Below, piece by piece: positions 1 to 7,055 of a stretch of DNA of 32,774 nt. The DNA is from a virus. The translations under genes were made by a program, and so were the position numbers. Position 1 is the stretch's first letter. Every line of letters begins with the position of its first letter. The stretch lies in IMG/VR virus record IMGVR_UViG_3300027969_000278, positions 1 to 32,774 of that record; one strand, written 5' to 3'. The notes below the pieces were generated by a model. It had not been told where the DNA came from. It saw nothing but the letters and a program-made list of their open reading frames with translations, and did no database searches.

Positions 1-1
1 C

Positions 2-97
2 ATAGTTACTTTATTTGCCGGTTTGATTGCTATAATTTCGGGTGTAATGGCTATTCGCTATTACTATAACGCAACTAAAAAAGTAAAAGATGATTAA
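2..97 (+). CDS. C-terminal end of a small membrane protein (truncated by window edge)
   Basis: An open frame enters from the left edge and ends at a TAA at 95-97. The 31 visible residues are a hydrophobic stretch rich in Leu, Ile, Gly and Val, then Arg-Tyr-Tyr-Tyr and a lysine-rich tail. That is what a last membrane helix with a positively charged cytoplasmic end looks like. The stop overlaps the next start (ATG at 90), so it is probably translationally coupled to the lysis genes and may itself be a lysis or membrane accessory protein. The start and most of the gene lie outside the window, so no family can be named. Confidence 0.6.
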   Translation: MVTLFAGLIAIISGVMAIRYYYNATKKVKDD

Positions 98-632
98 AAA
101 TTTTGTAATTGCAGTCTTATTGGTTGTAGTTATTTTATTTTTAATTACAAATCCAACTTATAAAAGTTCAGTTATTGTAAAGACAGATACGCTTTACCAA
201 CAAAAGACTTTTACTAAATACAAAAAGGGAAGTGATATATATTCGTATGTCATTAAAACAGATTCTGTATTTATTCCCGTACACGATACAATAAAAATAG
301 TATCTGATTATAGCCGTGTTTATTCGTATTTAGATACGATTCGCTTAGATACGAATAATGTCGTATTTATTCAAGACACCATTACCCAGAACAAGATCAT
401 AGGCAGGGGATTCAGCGCTAATTTAAGCGAGAAGACTATAATTGAAACAAGGACAATAAGCCCAAAACCTAAGAGTGCGCTTTATTTGGGCGTATTAGCT
501 GATTTAAGACAGGATAAGTCTTTGCAAGGGGTAGGCATAGGTTTAATGCTAAAGGTTAAGGAAAGGGCTTTAATAGGCGTAGGATTCGATTCTAATAATT
601 TTATAAGGACTTCTTTTTACTTTAAATTATAA
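90..632 (+). CDS. Membrane-anchored envelope protein, possible spanin-like lysis protein
   Basis: 180 residues. Residues 4-21 form one strongly hydrophobic N-terminal helix. The rest is polar, rich in Thr, Ser, Asp and Val, with alternating beta-like segments, as expected for a periplasmic domain held by a signal anchor. The C-terminal third (from about residue 128) is Gly-rich with a beta-barrel-like alternation, ending in Phe-Tyr-Phe-Lys-Leu. It overlaps the upstream membrane gene and is followed two bases later by a holin-like gene and the endolysin, so a role in outer-membrane disruption (spanin) is the best contextual guess. No lipobox or recognisable spanin signature was seen, and another membrane-tethered phage protein is possible. 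Confidence 0.55.
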   Translation: MIKNFVIAVLLVVVILFLITNPTYKSSVIVKTDTLYQQKTFTKYKKGSDIYSYVIKTDSVFIPVHDTIKIVSDYSRVYSYLDTIRLDTNNVVFIQDTITQNKIIGRGFSANLSEKTIIETRTISPKPKSALYLGVLADLRQDKSLQGVGIGLMLKVKERALIGVGFDSNNFIRTSFYFKL

Positions 633-633
633 T

Positions 634-822
634 ATGAGACAATTCTTTACAGAGGATAGTAACCGATTAAGTATGAAAAGACTATGTGGATTTATTTGCA
701 CTATTGCAATATGTGGCAAGTTAATTCATACGCCAACGGATTCATTGGTTTATTTAGTAGCGGGATTAGCGGCAGCGGCATTAGGTTTGACGACTGCTGA
801 AAAAATATTTAAAAAAGATTAG
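634..822 (+). CDS. Holin-like small membrane protein
   Basis: 62 residues with two predicted membrane segments. The first, around residues 17-32, contains two cysteines. The second, around 37-55, is rich in Leu, Ala and Gly, with a threonine-proline turn between them and a Lys-Lys-Asp tail. Size, topology and position directly before the endolysin (next ATG at 824, one base after this stop) match a phage holin, which forms the inner-membrane hole that releases the endolysin. Holin families are too diverse for a sequence-only name, so the call rests on topology and context. Confidence 0.65.
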   Translation: MRQFFTEDSNRLSMKRLCGFICTIAICGKLIHTPTDSLVYLVAGLAAAALGLTTAEKIFKKD

Positions 823-823
823 T

Positions 824-1288
824 ATGAAACTAAGCGAACATCTGGATTTAAGCGAGGTTATTCGTAGCGAATCAGCCAAGCGAAATGGCATTTCAAATAT
901 GCCAACGGATCAACATATAGCTAATTTTAAGATATTAGCAGAAAAGGTTTTTGAGCCTATTAGAGTTAATTTTCGTTGCCCTATTAATTTAAGTTCTGGG
1001 TATCGTTCGGTAGAATTGAATATAATCATTGGGGGATCATTAACAAGTCAGCATTGCACAGGCGAAGCTATTGATATTGATATGGATGGCACGCCTCATG
1101 CAGTTACCAATAAAATGGTATTTAATTATATTAAAGACTATTTGGAATTTGACCAATTAATCTGGGAATTTGGCACGGATCAAAACCCTGATTGGGTTCA
1201 CGTTTCCTACGAAAGTAGCGGAAAGCAAAGGAAACAAGTTTTGAAAGCATATAAAGAAGCAGGAAAAACAAAATATAAAACCTATTAA
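824..1288 (+). CDS. Endolysin, zinc peptidase of the M15 family
   Basis: 154 residues, the usual size of phage M15A (Peptidase_M15_3) endolysins, which cut peptide cross-links of peptidoglycan. The zinc-site signature is clear: Ser-Gly-Tyr-Arg at 58-61, then Ser75-Gln-His77 with Gly80 and Asp84, and Trp124-Val-His126 near the end. His77, Asp84 and His126 are the expected metal ligands and Asp123 sits at the catalytic position. There is no signal peptide, which agrees with holin-dependent release. The stop overlaps the next start (TAATG at 1286). Confidence 0.9.
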   Translation: MKLSEHLDLSEVIRSESAKRNGISNMPTDQHIANFKILAEKVFEPIRVNFRCPINLSSGYRSVELNIIIGGSLTSQHCTGEAIDIDMDGTPHAVTNKMVFNYIKDYLEFDQLIWEFGTDQNPDWVHVSYESSGKQRKQVLKAYKEAGKTKYKTY

Positions 1289-2034
1289 TGACAAAGACAA
1301 ACCTAAAAACCAAACGCCGCAGACTATTTTTTGACATAGAAACTTCACCAAATATCGGATTGTTCTGGGAAGCAGGCTATAAAAAGAATATAGATTACTC
1401 AAACATAATTCAAGAACGTGCAATTATTTGTATCTGTTATAAATGGGAAGATGAGAAAGAAGTTTATGCCCTTCAATGGGATGCTAAGCAAAATGATAAA
1501 AGAATGCTTGAACAATTTATTGAGGTTGCAAATGTTTCTAACGAAATGGTCGGACACAATGGCGATAAATTTGATTTGGCTTGGATCAGGACAAGATGCT
1601 TATTTCACAATATATCTATGTTCCCAAAATATACAACGATTGATACCTTAAAAGTTGCCCGTCAAAAGTTTAGATTTAACTCTAACAGATTGAATTACAT
1701 AGCGGATTTTTTAGGATTAGGACAGAAGATAAAAACTGAATATAGCCTTTGGAAAAACATTCTTTTAAATAAGGATAAGGTAGCAATGGAAGCAATGATT
1801 AAGTATTGCAAAAAGGATGTAATATTACTTGAAAAGGTTTTTAAATTATTAAGTGCACATATTGAACCAAAGACACATTATGGCGTTATATTTGGAGAAG
1901 ATAGAGGATCTTGCCCTGAATGTGGATCAGATGATTTAATAAAAAACAATAAAGTAGTAACTGCAACAGGGTTAACAAGGATTCAATATAAATGTAAAAC
2001 CTGCAATCACTATCATTCAAAAACCGATAAATAA
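1288..2034 (+). CDS. 3'-5' exonuclease, RNase H-like (DnaQ/YprB type) with C-terminal zinc ribbon
   Basis: 248 residues. The exonuclease core shows Asp16-Ile-Glu18 (ExoI), the block around His90-Asn-Gly-Asp-Lys-Phe-Asp96 (ExoII), and Tyr173-Cys-Lys-Lys-Asp177 (ExoIII), giving four acidic residues for two-metal catalysis. A zinc ribbon follows with Cys209/Cys212 and Cys236/Cys239. The family acts on 3' ends of DNA or RNA. In phages such proteins serve in replication, recombination or host DNA breakdown. There is no attached polymerase domain. It sits between the lysis genes and a group of small unknown genes and overlaps both neighbours by single TAATG junctions. Confidence 0.85.
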   Translation: MTKTNLKTKRRRLFFDIETSPNIGLFWEAGYKKNIDYSNIIQERAIICICYKWEDEKEVYALQWDAKQNDKRMLEQFIEVANVSNEMVGHNGDKFDLAWIRTRCLFHNISMFPKYTTIDTLKVARQKFRFNSNRLNYIADFLGLGQKIKTEYSLWKNILLNKDKVAMEAMIKYCKKDVILLEKVFKLLSAHIEPKTHYGVIFGEDRGSCPECGSDDLIKNNKVVTATGLTRIQYKCKTCNHYHSKTDK

Positions 2035-2219
2035 TGAAAATGCCTAAAGGATTTAACAAATGGTCTGCGCAAGAGCAAGAGATTTGGTTAGTAAATAAAT
2101 TACAAGATTACTATGCAATTCAAAACGAAATTTCGAGGATGTTAGCATCAATCAGGGGAGGTCAAAGATTGCAAGTATCTGAAATAGAAAGACCAGATGA
2201 AGCACTTTTAAAATTGTAA
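2034..2219 (+). CDS. Hypothetical protein, 61 residues
   Basis: Starts at an ATG overlapping the stop of the exonuclease gene (TAATG) and ends three bases before the next gene, so it belongs to the same transcript. The protein is mostly helical in character, with a Trp-Ser-Ala-Gln-Glu-Gln-Glu segment at 9-15, a tyrosine-rich helix and a short basic Arg-Gly-Gly-Gln-Arg patch near residue 45. No family is recognised. It could be a small accessory protein of the exonuclease, but this is only inferred from coupling. Confidence 0.6.
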   Translation: MKMPKGFNKWSAQEQEIWLVNKLQDYYAIQNEISRMLASIRGGQRLQVSEIERPDEALLKL

Positions 2220-2222
2220 AAT

Positions 2223-2477
2223 ATGGAAGAAGAAGTTAAACCTGATGCCGAACCTATTGAGGAATTAGAATGGGAAGATGCTGAAACCACTACGAGAAGT
2301 GATTTAATTTCCTGTGCCTATTATGCTATTAATGCAGTTGATGAAATTGATCTTACTTTGATTTCAAAGATTGAAGGCAATAAGATCAAAAAAATTAGAA
2401 GGCAGTCGCTTGAAATTATTGCCGAAGTGATTAACGAATTACACGCAGAAATGTTTGATACTGAAGAAGATATATAA
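2223..2477 (+). CDS. Acidic hypothetical protein, 84 residues
   Basis: The first 25 residues are very acidic (Glu/Asp runs) and probably disordered. The rest is predicted helical with a central basic patch (Lys-Ile-Lys-Lys-Ile-Arg-Arg at about 55-61), and the last residues are acidic again. It is the last gene before a strong terminator at 2503-2528, so it ends the lysis/exonuclease transcript. No family recognised. Small acidic phage proteins often bind host factors or mimic DNA, but nothing here shows that directly. Confidence 0.6.
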   Translation: MEEEVKPDAEPIEELEWEDAETTTRSDLISCAYYAINAVDEIDLTLISKIEGNKIKKIRRQSLEIIAEVINELHAEMFDTEEDI

Positions 2478-2502
2478 ATAAAAATATATATATAAAGTAT
2501 TG

Positions 2503-2528
2503 CCACTTATTATAAGTGGTTTTTTTTT
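2503..2528 (+). terminator. Rho-independent terminator
   Basis: CCACTTA at 2503-2509 pairs perfectly with TAAGTGG at 2513-2519 around a three-base loop. Nine T residues follow directly (2520-2528). It closes the transcript that covers the lysis genes and exonuclease, just upstream of a promoter. Confidence 0.85.
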
Positions 2529-2547
2529 GAATAAATAATTAATAAAG

Positions 2548-2580
2548 TGTATAGAATATGAATAAAAGATGTATATTTGT
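2548..2580 (+). promoter_or_regulatory. Bacteroidota-type promoter, copy 1 of a duplicated block
   Basis: TATATTTG at 2572-2579 matches the Bacteroidota -7 element TAnnTTTG and lies 33 bases before the ATG at 2613. The whole block 2548-2580 matches 13498-13530 at 30 of 33 positions when read by eye, including the region upstream of the -7 box, although no clear -33 TTTG element is present. It follows a terminator directly, so it should start the replication transcript. Confidence 0.8.
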
Positions 2581-2612
2581 GATGTCGTAATAAAACCAAC
2601 GGCATAAATACT

Positions 2613-2822
2613 ATGAAAAGTTTTAAATTTATTGCAGAAGCTAAATTTGCGAAACCTGATGACATTTTTTATTACACTACCGAAGATGATTTTTATGTGT
2701 CTGATTCTGGTAGTGGGATTAAAGAAAATGCCTACGAAAAGTTTTTGATCTTAGCGCAGGGAGGTTCTTTAAAACCTACAAAAGAAATTTTAGAAGAAAT
2801 ATTTTTTGAACCTAAAAATTAG
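2613..2822 (+). CDS. Hypothetical protein, 69 residues, first gene after promoter
   Basis: First gene of the replication transcript, 33 bases after the TATATTTG box. The protein has alternating beta-like segments in the first half, with a Phe-Tyr-Tyr-Thr segment, and a helical second half rich in Glu and Lys. No known family is recognised. Its leading position behind a strong promoter suggests early, abundant expression, which is typical of small host-takeover proteins, but the sequence does not show a function. Confidence 0.6.
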   Translation: MKSFKFIAEAKFAKPDDIFYYTTEDDFYVSDSGSGIKENAYEKFLILAQGGSLKPTKEILEEIFFEPKN

Positions 2823-2825
2823 AAA

Positions 2826-3077
2826 ATGAACACTCTTTACCAATTAGAAAAACTTAGAAATAATGTTAGCTATTTAGAATGGTTATTTGAGTTATCAACC
2901 GAAGCAAATGCGCGTCAAAGATTGCAAAGGTGTAAAGAAGCTAAACAGGAATTAAAAGAGTTTAAAGCTAAATATTACCCGCATCTTTTACAACAACCTA
3001 AATTTAATTTACCAAAAATGTCATATACCCCAATGTCTGAATGGACTGAAAAATTTGAGGAATATGGCGACTATTAA
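2826..3077 (+). CDS. Hypothetical helical protein, 83 residues
   Basis: Starts three bases after the previous stop. Residues 1-50 are charged and leucine-rich with heptad-like spacing, consistent with a helical hairpin or short coiled coil. The C-terminal 30 residues contain several prolines and aromatic residues and are probably extended. It overlaps the start of the ERF gene by 14 bases, so it may be an accessory factor for the annealing protein, but no family is recognised. Confidence 0.6.
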   Translation: MNTLYQLEKLRNNVSYLEWLFELSTEANARQRLQRCKEAKQELKEFKAKYYPHLLQQPKFNLPKMSYTPMSEWTEKFEEYGDY

Positions 3078-3639
3078 AAACAAACCTATGAAATTAGTAA
3101 AAATTCAGGCGGAATTAAAAGCGCCTAAAAACCAAATGAATGCCTTTGGAAAATATAAATACCGAAGCGCAGAAGATATTATTGAAGCAGTAAAGCCAAT
3201 ACTATTTAAAAATAATTGCGCGCTGCTTATTAGTGATGAAATCGTACAAGTAGCTGACCGAGTATATGTAAAGGCAACTGCTATGTTAATAGATGAAAAT
3301 AATGAGGAGTTACCCATTAAAGTTTACGGATGGGCGCGTGAAGAAGAAGTAAAAAAAGGAATGGACGCAGCGCAAATAACAGGCTCTGCAAGTTCCTACG
3401 CCCGCAAGTATGCCCTTAATGGATTGTTTGCTATTGATGACACTAAGGACGCTGATTCAACCAATGAACATAAGGACGAAGTTGGCGAGGAAAAGCGAAT
3501 GAAGTTAATTGCCCTTCTGGAAAATACTATCTGGGATGAAAACCTGAAAAGCAAACAGGCTATAAAGATTAGCGCTTACACTACGAATGAGCAATACGAC
3601 AAGGCTTATAGAATCATATTAGCAAACCAAAATAAATAA
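3064..3639 (+). CDS. erf: ERF-family single-strand annealing recombinase
   Basis: 191 residues from the ATG at 3064. An in-frame TTG nine bases upstream is less likely. ERF proteins anneal complementary single strands and support recombination-dependent replication and genome circularisation. The family hallmark is clear: Gly-Met-Asp-Ala-Ala-Gln (99-104), then Gly-Ser-Ala-Ser-Ser-Tyr-Ala-Arg-Lys-Tyr (107-116), then a Leu-Phe-Ala-Ile-Asp-Asp segment and an Asp-Ala-Asp. The N-terminal Phe-Gly-Lys-Tyr-Lys-Tyr-Arg at 28-34 is also typical. The C-terminal 50 residues are a helical tail. A 3'-5' exonuclease lies nearby, although ERF partners are usually 5'-3' exonucleases. Confidence 0.88.
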   Translation: MATIKNKPMKLVKIQAELKAPKNQMNAFGKYKYRSAEDIIEAVKPILFKNNCALLISDEIVQVADRVYVKATAMLIDENNEELPIKVYGWAREEEVKKGMDAAQITGSASSYARKYALNGLFAIDDTKDADSTNEHKDEVGEEKRMKLIALLENTIWDENLKSKQAIKISAYTTNEQYDKAYRIILANQNK

Positions 3640-3640
3640 T

Positions 3641-3853
3641 ATGCAAGAAACCTATCAGGATTTAGAAAACGGAATACAGAAACTTTTACCTATGGAAAGG
3701 CAGATGTTATTAGCAAAAATTTATCACTACGCTTGGTATAATCACGAAGCATACAAAGAATTGCTTACCTTTATAAACCATTGGGAAAAGCATTCAGAAT
3801 TTAAAGCAGTATTTTTTAATCAGGATTCAGAAGAATCCATAAATCAAATATAA
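3641..3853 (+). CDS. Hypothetical helical protein, 70 residues
   Basis: Starts one base after the ERF stop. The protein is predicted all-helical, with several aromatic and histidine residues in the middle (Tyr-His-Tyr-Ala-Trp-Tyr-Asn-His at about 28-35) and an acidic C-terminus. No family recognised. Its tight placement between ERF and a small beta-type protein suggests a role in DNA metabolism by context only. Confidence 0.55.
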   Translation: MQETYQDLENGIQKLLPMERQMLLAKIYHYAWYNHEAYKELLTFINHWEKHSEFKAVFFNQDSEESINQI

Positions 3854-3854
3854 A

Positions 3855-4064
3855 ATGTCAGAAGTAAAACAATCGTTCGGCGCTTGGAAAAACAAGACTA
3901 AGGACGGCAAAGAAGTAATTAAATTTACAATCAATGGTCAACGCTACAATATGTGGGTTAATTCCTATAAGGATAAAAATTCGCAGCCTGACTATAAAAT
4001 TTATGAGGATAATTACGTTGCACCTACGGAAACAAAATTAGTAAATGACGATTTAGAATTTTAA
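3855..4064 (+). CDS. Small hypothetical protein, 69 residues, possibly DUF736-like
   Basis: A beta-rich protein with Trp-Lys-Asn-Lys-Thr-Lys-Asp-Gly-Lys-Glu near the start and Gln-Pro-Asp-Tyr-Lys-Ile-Tyr at about 44-50. This pattern (modified strand, then 'Pro-Asp-Tyr-x-Ile') is seen in small phage proteins that sit near recombination genes and in DUF736-type proteins. The resemblance is by eye and weak. It starts one base after the previous stop and ends two bases before the DnaA-like gene. A nucleic-acid-binding role is plausible, not shown. Confidence 0.55.
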   Translation: MSEVKQSFGAWKNKTKDGKEVIKFTINGQRYNMWVNSYKDKNSQPDYKIYEDNYVAPTETKLVNDDLEF

Positions 4065-4066
4065 TT

Positions 4067-4489
4067 ATGCAGTTTAATAACATAGTACAATGCTATAAGG
4101 ATCAGTTGCAAAGTTTGCGTATGTTTCATAAAGAATTAGTTAAAAATAATTTGATAACAGACGAGCTTGCAATAGGATCAATTTCTACAACCATTCTGCC
4201 GCATAGATTAGTTGAATTAGTTGAGGACGTATTTGATACTAATATCCAGATTAAGAACCGAAGCCAGAGCGTAATTTTTGGACGCAAGGCAGCGGCTTAT
4301 ATTCTAAAAAAATATACTCAATTATCCCTTAACGAAATAGCTAAATTGATAGGCGTTGGCGACCATACAACAGTTATTTATAACATTAAAACGGCTGAAA
4401 ACCTAATAGAAACCGAAGAATGGTATAAAGAAAAAGTTGAGGAAATAGAGAAAGAGATCGAAAATTTTAGTAAATTTGTAAAAGAATAG
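4067..4489 (+). CDS. DnaA domain IV-like DNA-binding protein
   Basis: 140 residues. Residues 64-110 match the C-terminal DNA-binding domain of bacterial DnaA: Arg-Ser-Gln, a helix with Arg73-Lys74, Ser-Leu-Asn-Glu-Ile-Ala-Lys-Leu-Ile-Gly, and the DnaA signature Gly98-Asp-His-Thr-Thr-Val103. In DnaA this helix-turn-helix binds DnaA boxes. The AAA+ ATPase domains are absent. The first 60 residues are helical and unassigned, and the tail (112-140) is a charged helix. In a phage it could mark the phage origin, recruit host replication proteins or compete with host DnaA. Confidence 0.85.
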   Translation: MQFNNIVQCYKDQLQSLRMFHKELVKNNLITDELAIGSISTTILPHRLVELVEDVFDTNIQIKNRSQSVIFGRKAAAYILKKYTQLSLNEIAKLIGVGDHTTVIYNIKTAENLIETEEWYKEKVEEIEKEIENFSKFVKE

Positions 4490-4512
4490 GATTATTGCAG
4501 AATCCTTTTATT
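4489..4512 (+). terminator. Weak hairpin with T-rich tail, possible attenuator
   Basis: GGATT at 4489-4493 pairs with AATCC at 4501-4505 around a seven-base loop, followed by TTTTATT. The stem is only five base pairs, so it is at best a weak terminator or processing site in the 87-base gap after the DnaA-like gene. Confidence 0.3.
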
Positions 4513-4576
4513 GAAAATATTGCCCGAAGAGGCGTAGGAACTGCAATTTCCTGCAAATCTGAGGGCTCTTTTATTT

Positions 4577-5242
4577 ATGAAAAGCAGTACATATTATTTT
4601 AGCCACGATTATAACGCGGCAAATGATACTAAGATTTTGTTTCTTAGGCATCAATTAGGAATGGAGGGATACGGCATTTATTGGTATCTTATAGAACAAT
4701 TAGCGAACGCAGGCGGCAAACTTCCCTTAGAACTTATTCCTGTATTAGCTATGCAAATGCATTGCACAGATGTCAAAGTAAACGGCGTACTTATGAACTT
4801 TGATCTATTTACCATTGAATCGGGTGAGTTCTGGTCGCATAGATTACAGGATCATCTGGAACTTAGATTGAAATTAAGCGAAAGCGGGAAGGCAGGTGCA
4901 AAAAATAGGTGGAAAAATGGGGATGCCATTAGGGAGGCCATTGGGGAGGGTAATGCAAAGGAAAGAAAAGGAAAGGAAATAAAAGAAAATATAAATTTTA
5001 TAGATGAAGTTCAAATTTTTAAAAGTAATTTAGGCGATGAATATGATAACTTTGTAATGTATTGGACTGAAGCGGATAAAAATGGGAAGCAACGTTACCA
5101 ATCAGAAAAGTTTTTTGATATTAAACGCAGAATAAATACTTGGTTACAAAATAAAAATAAATATGGAAATTCAAAAAATACTGACGCAACTGCCACAAGT
5201 CGTAAGCGAATGGAAGACCTTGCCAAATGGATTAATCAGTAA
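4577..5242 (+). CDS. Lin1244/Lin1753-like (DUF4373) phage replication protein
   Basis: 221 residues. The N-terminal ~100 residues match the DUF4373 / Lin1244-Lin1753 N-terminal domain: Tyr-Phe-Ser-His-Asp at 7-11, a helix with Lys-Ile-Leu-Phe-Leu-Arg, Gly-Met-Glu-Gly-Tyr-Gly-Ile-Tyr-Trp-Tyr-Leu-Ile-Glu, and later Ser-Gly-Lys-Ala-Gly-Ala-Lys-Asn-Arg-Trp at about 102-111. This winged-helix-like domain is common in phage replication-initiation or primosome loader proteins. The middle is low-complexity and Lys/Glu-rich, followed by a tryptophan-containing helical C-terminal part. The stop lies 80 bases inside the next gene. Confidence 0.8.
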   Translation: MKSSTYYFSHDYNAANDTKILFLRHQLGMEGYGIYWYLIEQLANAGGKLPLELIPVLAMQMHCTDVKVNGVLMNFDLFTIESGEFWSHRLQDHLELRLKLSESGKAGAKNRWKNGDAIREAIGEGNAKERKGKEIKENINFIDEVQIFKSNLGDEYDNFVMYWTEADKNGKQRYQSEKFFDIKRRINTWLQNKNKYGNSKNTDATATSRKRMEDLAKWINQ

Positions 5243-5906
5243 AGAAGATTTACCAATCATTGAAGCCTTTAAGGGGGATAAATTAAACCTTATCAGTCCT
5301 ATAACGCTAAGGGAAAATTTAGCTTACATATTTACCCTTATTGGTTTAACCCGACTTCCAGATGTTACAGAATTAGATGTGATAGAAGATTATATAAGAA
5401 CTACCTACCCATTTTTTACAATACAGGAAATGCGGATAGCTTTTAAGATGGCAGTACAAGGAAAGTTTGAATGCAATATTGAACATTACGAAAAATTTTC
5501 CCCTAAGTACATATCTGGTATTATGAATGCTTATAAAACCAAAGCTAACCAAGTTCGTAAAAATATCCCACCCCCTGCAGAAGAACCCGTAAAACAATTA
5601 ACTGATGACGAAATCGTTGAGTTTACTAAAAATGAATGGTTATCTGGAAAGCGTGAGGACTTTAATAGGCTATTCAATGCCGACAAGGTTTTTATGATCC
5701 TGTTGAAACAAGGTAAGATAACTTTTACAAATGAGCAGATAATGGATACTATTAAGGTAGTTAGTGATGATAATTTATACAGGCTAAATAGAATGCACCC
5801 AAAGGATGCAAAGGACTTTAGTAAACAAATAAAGGATGAAGATTTTATTGAATCACAATGTAAAAAATTAGCACTTGTCAAATACTTTGAAAATTTATCA
5901 AGTTAG
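5163..5906 (+). CDS. Hypothetical protein, 247 residues, replication context
   Basis: The ATG at 5163 follows a very A-rich leader and overlaps the Lin1244-like gene by 80 bases. An in-frame TTG at 5220 would reduce the overlap. Residues 40-130 are helical with conserved-looking aromatic residues (Thr-Tyr-Pro-Phe-Phe at 79-83). A proline-rich linker follows near 135-142, then a second helical half. The two-part arrangement after a DUF4373 protein resembles phage primosome proteins or helicase loaders, but no Walker motif is visible, so an ATPase loader is not supported. Function unknown. Confidence 0.7.
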   Translation: MEIQKILTQLPQVVSEWKTLPNGLISKEDLPIIEAFKGDKLNLISPITLRENLAYIFTLIGLTRLPDVTELDVIEDYIRTTYPFFTIQEMRIAFKMAVQGKFECNIEHYEKFSPKYISGIMNAYKTKANQVRKNIPPPAEEPVKQLTDDEIVEFTKNEWLSGKREDFNRLFNADKVFMILLKQGKITFTNEQIMDTIKVVSDDNLYRLNRMHPKDAKDFSKQIKDEDFIESQCKKLALVKYFENLSS

Positions 5907-6084
5907 ATATACCTATTACGGAACAAGAAAGTATTGTTATACAGATAATTTTATGGACTTTTATGCTTCTTACACAGAGGTTGAACCAAAATTGAATAGA
6001 TTATTATTTCACAAAGAATTTTATAACAAAATAAATGGATATATCAGCGAACGACCTAACGAAGTGGGCAAAAAAGAATCTTGA
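5887..6084 (+). CDS. Small hypothetical protein, 65 residues, non-ATG start
   Basis: No ATG exists near the start of this frame. The best start is the TTG at 5887, giving Met-Lys-Ile-Tyr-Gln-Val; another TTG at 5875 is possible. It overlaps the previous gene by 20 bases and the next by 50. The protein is rich in Tyr and Phe and begins with two beta-like strands. No family is recognised. Because both ends overlap other genes and the start is non-canonical, it is less certain than its neighbours. Confidence 0.45.
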   Translation: MKIYQVRYTYYGTRKYCYTDNFMDFYASYTEVEPKLNRLLFHKEFYNKINGYISERPNEVGKKES

Positions 6085-6349
6085 ATTAATTGGTTGGCGC
6101 TTAAATAGGGTTAACAATATTCCGTTCGGAAAGCGTAAAGGAACAATTCAAAAGGGTTGGGCGGATCTACAAGGATATACTGAAAAGGGTGTTTATGTAG
6201 CTATTGAAATTAAAAAAATAGGGGATAAGCTAAGCCCAGAGCAAAAGGATCGTTTAAAAGATATTTACGAATGTGGAGGAATTGTTTATATTTGTAGCGA
6301 AATAGAAAACAAACCCGCATTGATTGAATGGTCAAAAATAAAATTTTAG
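6035..6349 (+). CDS. VRR-NUC-like PD-(D/E)xK nuclease
   Basis: 104 residues, about the length of stand-alone phage VRR-NUC proteins. The nuclease core is visible: Gly41-Trp-Ala-Asp44, then Val-Ala-Ile-Glu58-Ile-Lys60 (the ExK pair), then Leu-Ser-Pro-Glu-Gln-Lys-Asp-Arg-Leu and a C-terminal beta strand Gly-Ile-Val-Tyr-Ile-Cys. This family cuts branched or flap DNA and in phages often acts as a resolvase-like or repair nuclease. It overlaps both neighbours. Its place after the replication genes supports a role in processing replication intermediates. Confidence 0.8.
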   Translation: MDISANDLTKWAKKNLELIGWRLNRVNNIPFGKRKGTIQKGWADLQGYTEKGVYVAIEIKKIGDKLSPEQKDRLKDIYECGGIVYICSEIENKPALIEWSKIKF

Positions 6350-6819
6350 CTGAGTATTGGACTTTGAAAGAGGTTAATGACGCGTTTGCTAAGATGCATC
6401 CAGAGGAGTTGCAATATGATTTAAAAGCAGAAGTTTTTTTAGTTCTTTGCGAAATGAATGAGGAGAAATTAATTGGAATGTATGAAAGGAATGAACTTAA
6501 ATTTTATATAGTACGAGTAATGCTAAATATGATCAAGAGCGACAGAAGTAATTTTTATAAAAGTTATAGAAATTATATAGAGTATGTTGATAATGATACC
6601 GAAGCAATAGTTGATTTTGACAAATTAGATTTAGTTGATAAACTTGAAAAAAATCTGGAAGGGCTTCATTGGTATAACAAAGAGATTTTAAAACTATATG
6701 CTATTGATTTTAAAAAGAATGCAAAAGAATTGAGTAGAAAAACAGGCATTCCTTATATGTCAATAGTAAGGACGATAAATAAAACCAAAAAACAAATGAA
6801 AACAAATATTAGAAAATGA
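6328..6819 (+). CDS. Sigma-70-like transcription factor
   Basis: 163 residues. Residues 27-75 resemble sigma region 2 (Asp-Leu-Lys-Ala-Glu-Val-Phe-Leu, then a helix with Phe-Tyr-Ile-Val-Arg-Val-Met-Leu-Asn and Arg-Ser-Asn-Phe-Tyr-Lys). Residues 110-160 form a region-4-like helix-turn-helix (Ala-Lys-Glu-Leu-Ser-Arg-Lys-Thr-Gly-Ile-Pro, Ser-Ile-Val-Arg-Thr-Ile). Phages use such small sigma-like factors to direct host RNA polymerase to middle or late promoters. It sits between early replication genes and late genes, which suits that role. The similarity is by motif only, and a helix-turn-helix packaging or regulatory protein is the main alternative. Confidence 0.65.
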   Translation: MVKNKILAEYWTLKEVNDAFAKMHPEELQYDLKAEVFLVLCEMNEEKLIGMYERNELKFYIVRVMLNMIKSDRSNFYKSYRNYIEYVDNDTEAIVDFDKLDLVDKLEKNLEGLHWYNKEILKLYAIDFKKNAKELSRKTGIPYMSIVRTINKTKKQMKTNIRK

Positions 6820-7055
6820 TTTTATCAATTTTAACTGCTATCTGTGCATCATTATTTTTTACTGAAATTCATAACCTACCGAATAAATGGGGAATCAATT
6901 TCAAGCCCTTTAATTGCGGAAGTTGCTTGGCTGCGTGGATTGCACCAATACACTATTTCTTACCTGAATTAATCCAGAATATAACATCAACAATGTTTAT
7001 AGCAGGTTTTTTAGCGCCTATTGTTTCTAAATTAATTTGGAGTTTATGGAAATAA
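6816..7055 (+). CDS. Small membrane protein, 79 residues
   Basis: Starts with an ATGA overlap on the sigma-like gene. Hydrophobic segments lie at about 1-16, 35-50 and 58-77, with a Cys-Gly-Ser-Cys-Leu-Ala-Ala-Trp motif at about 34-41 between polar loops. The Cys-x-x-Cys-Leu-x-x-Trp pattern recalls DUF1360-type membrane proteins, but the match is weak. No signal for lysis function is evident and it is far from the lysis cassette. Confidence 0.6.
   Translation: MILSILTAICASLFFTEIHNLPNKWGINFKPFNCGSCLAAWIAPIHYFLPELIQNITSTMFIAGFLAPIVSKLIWSLWK

Noticed and set aside
5163-5906. Helicase loader (DnaC-like ATPase) call for the gene after the Lin1244-like protein
   Set aside because: The position is suggestive, but no Walker A or Walker B motif is visible in the protein.
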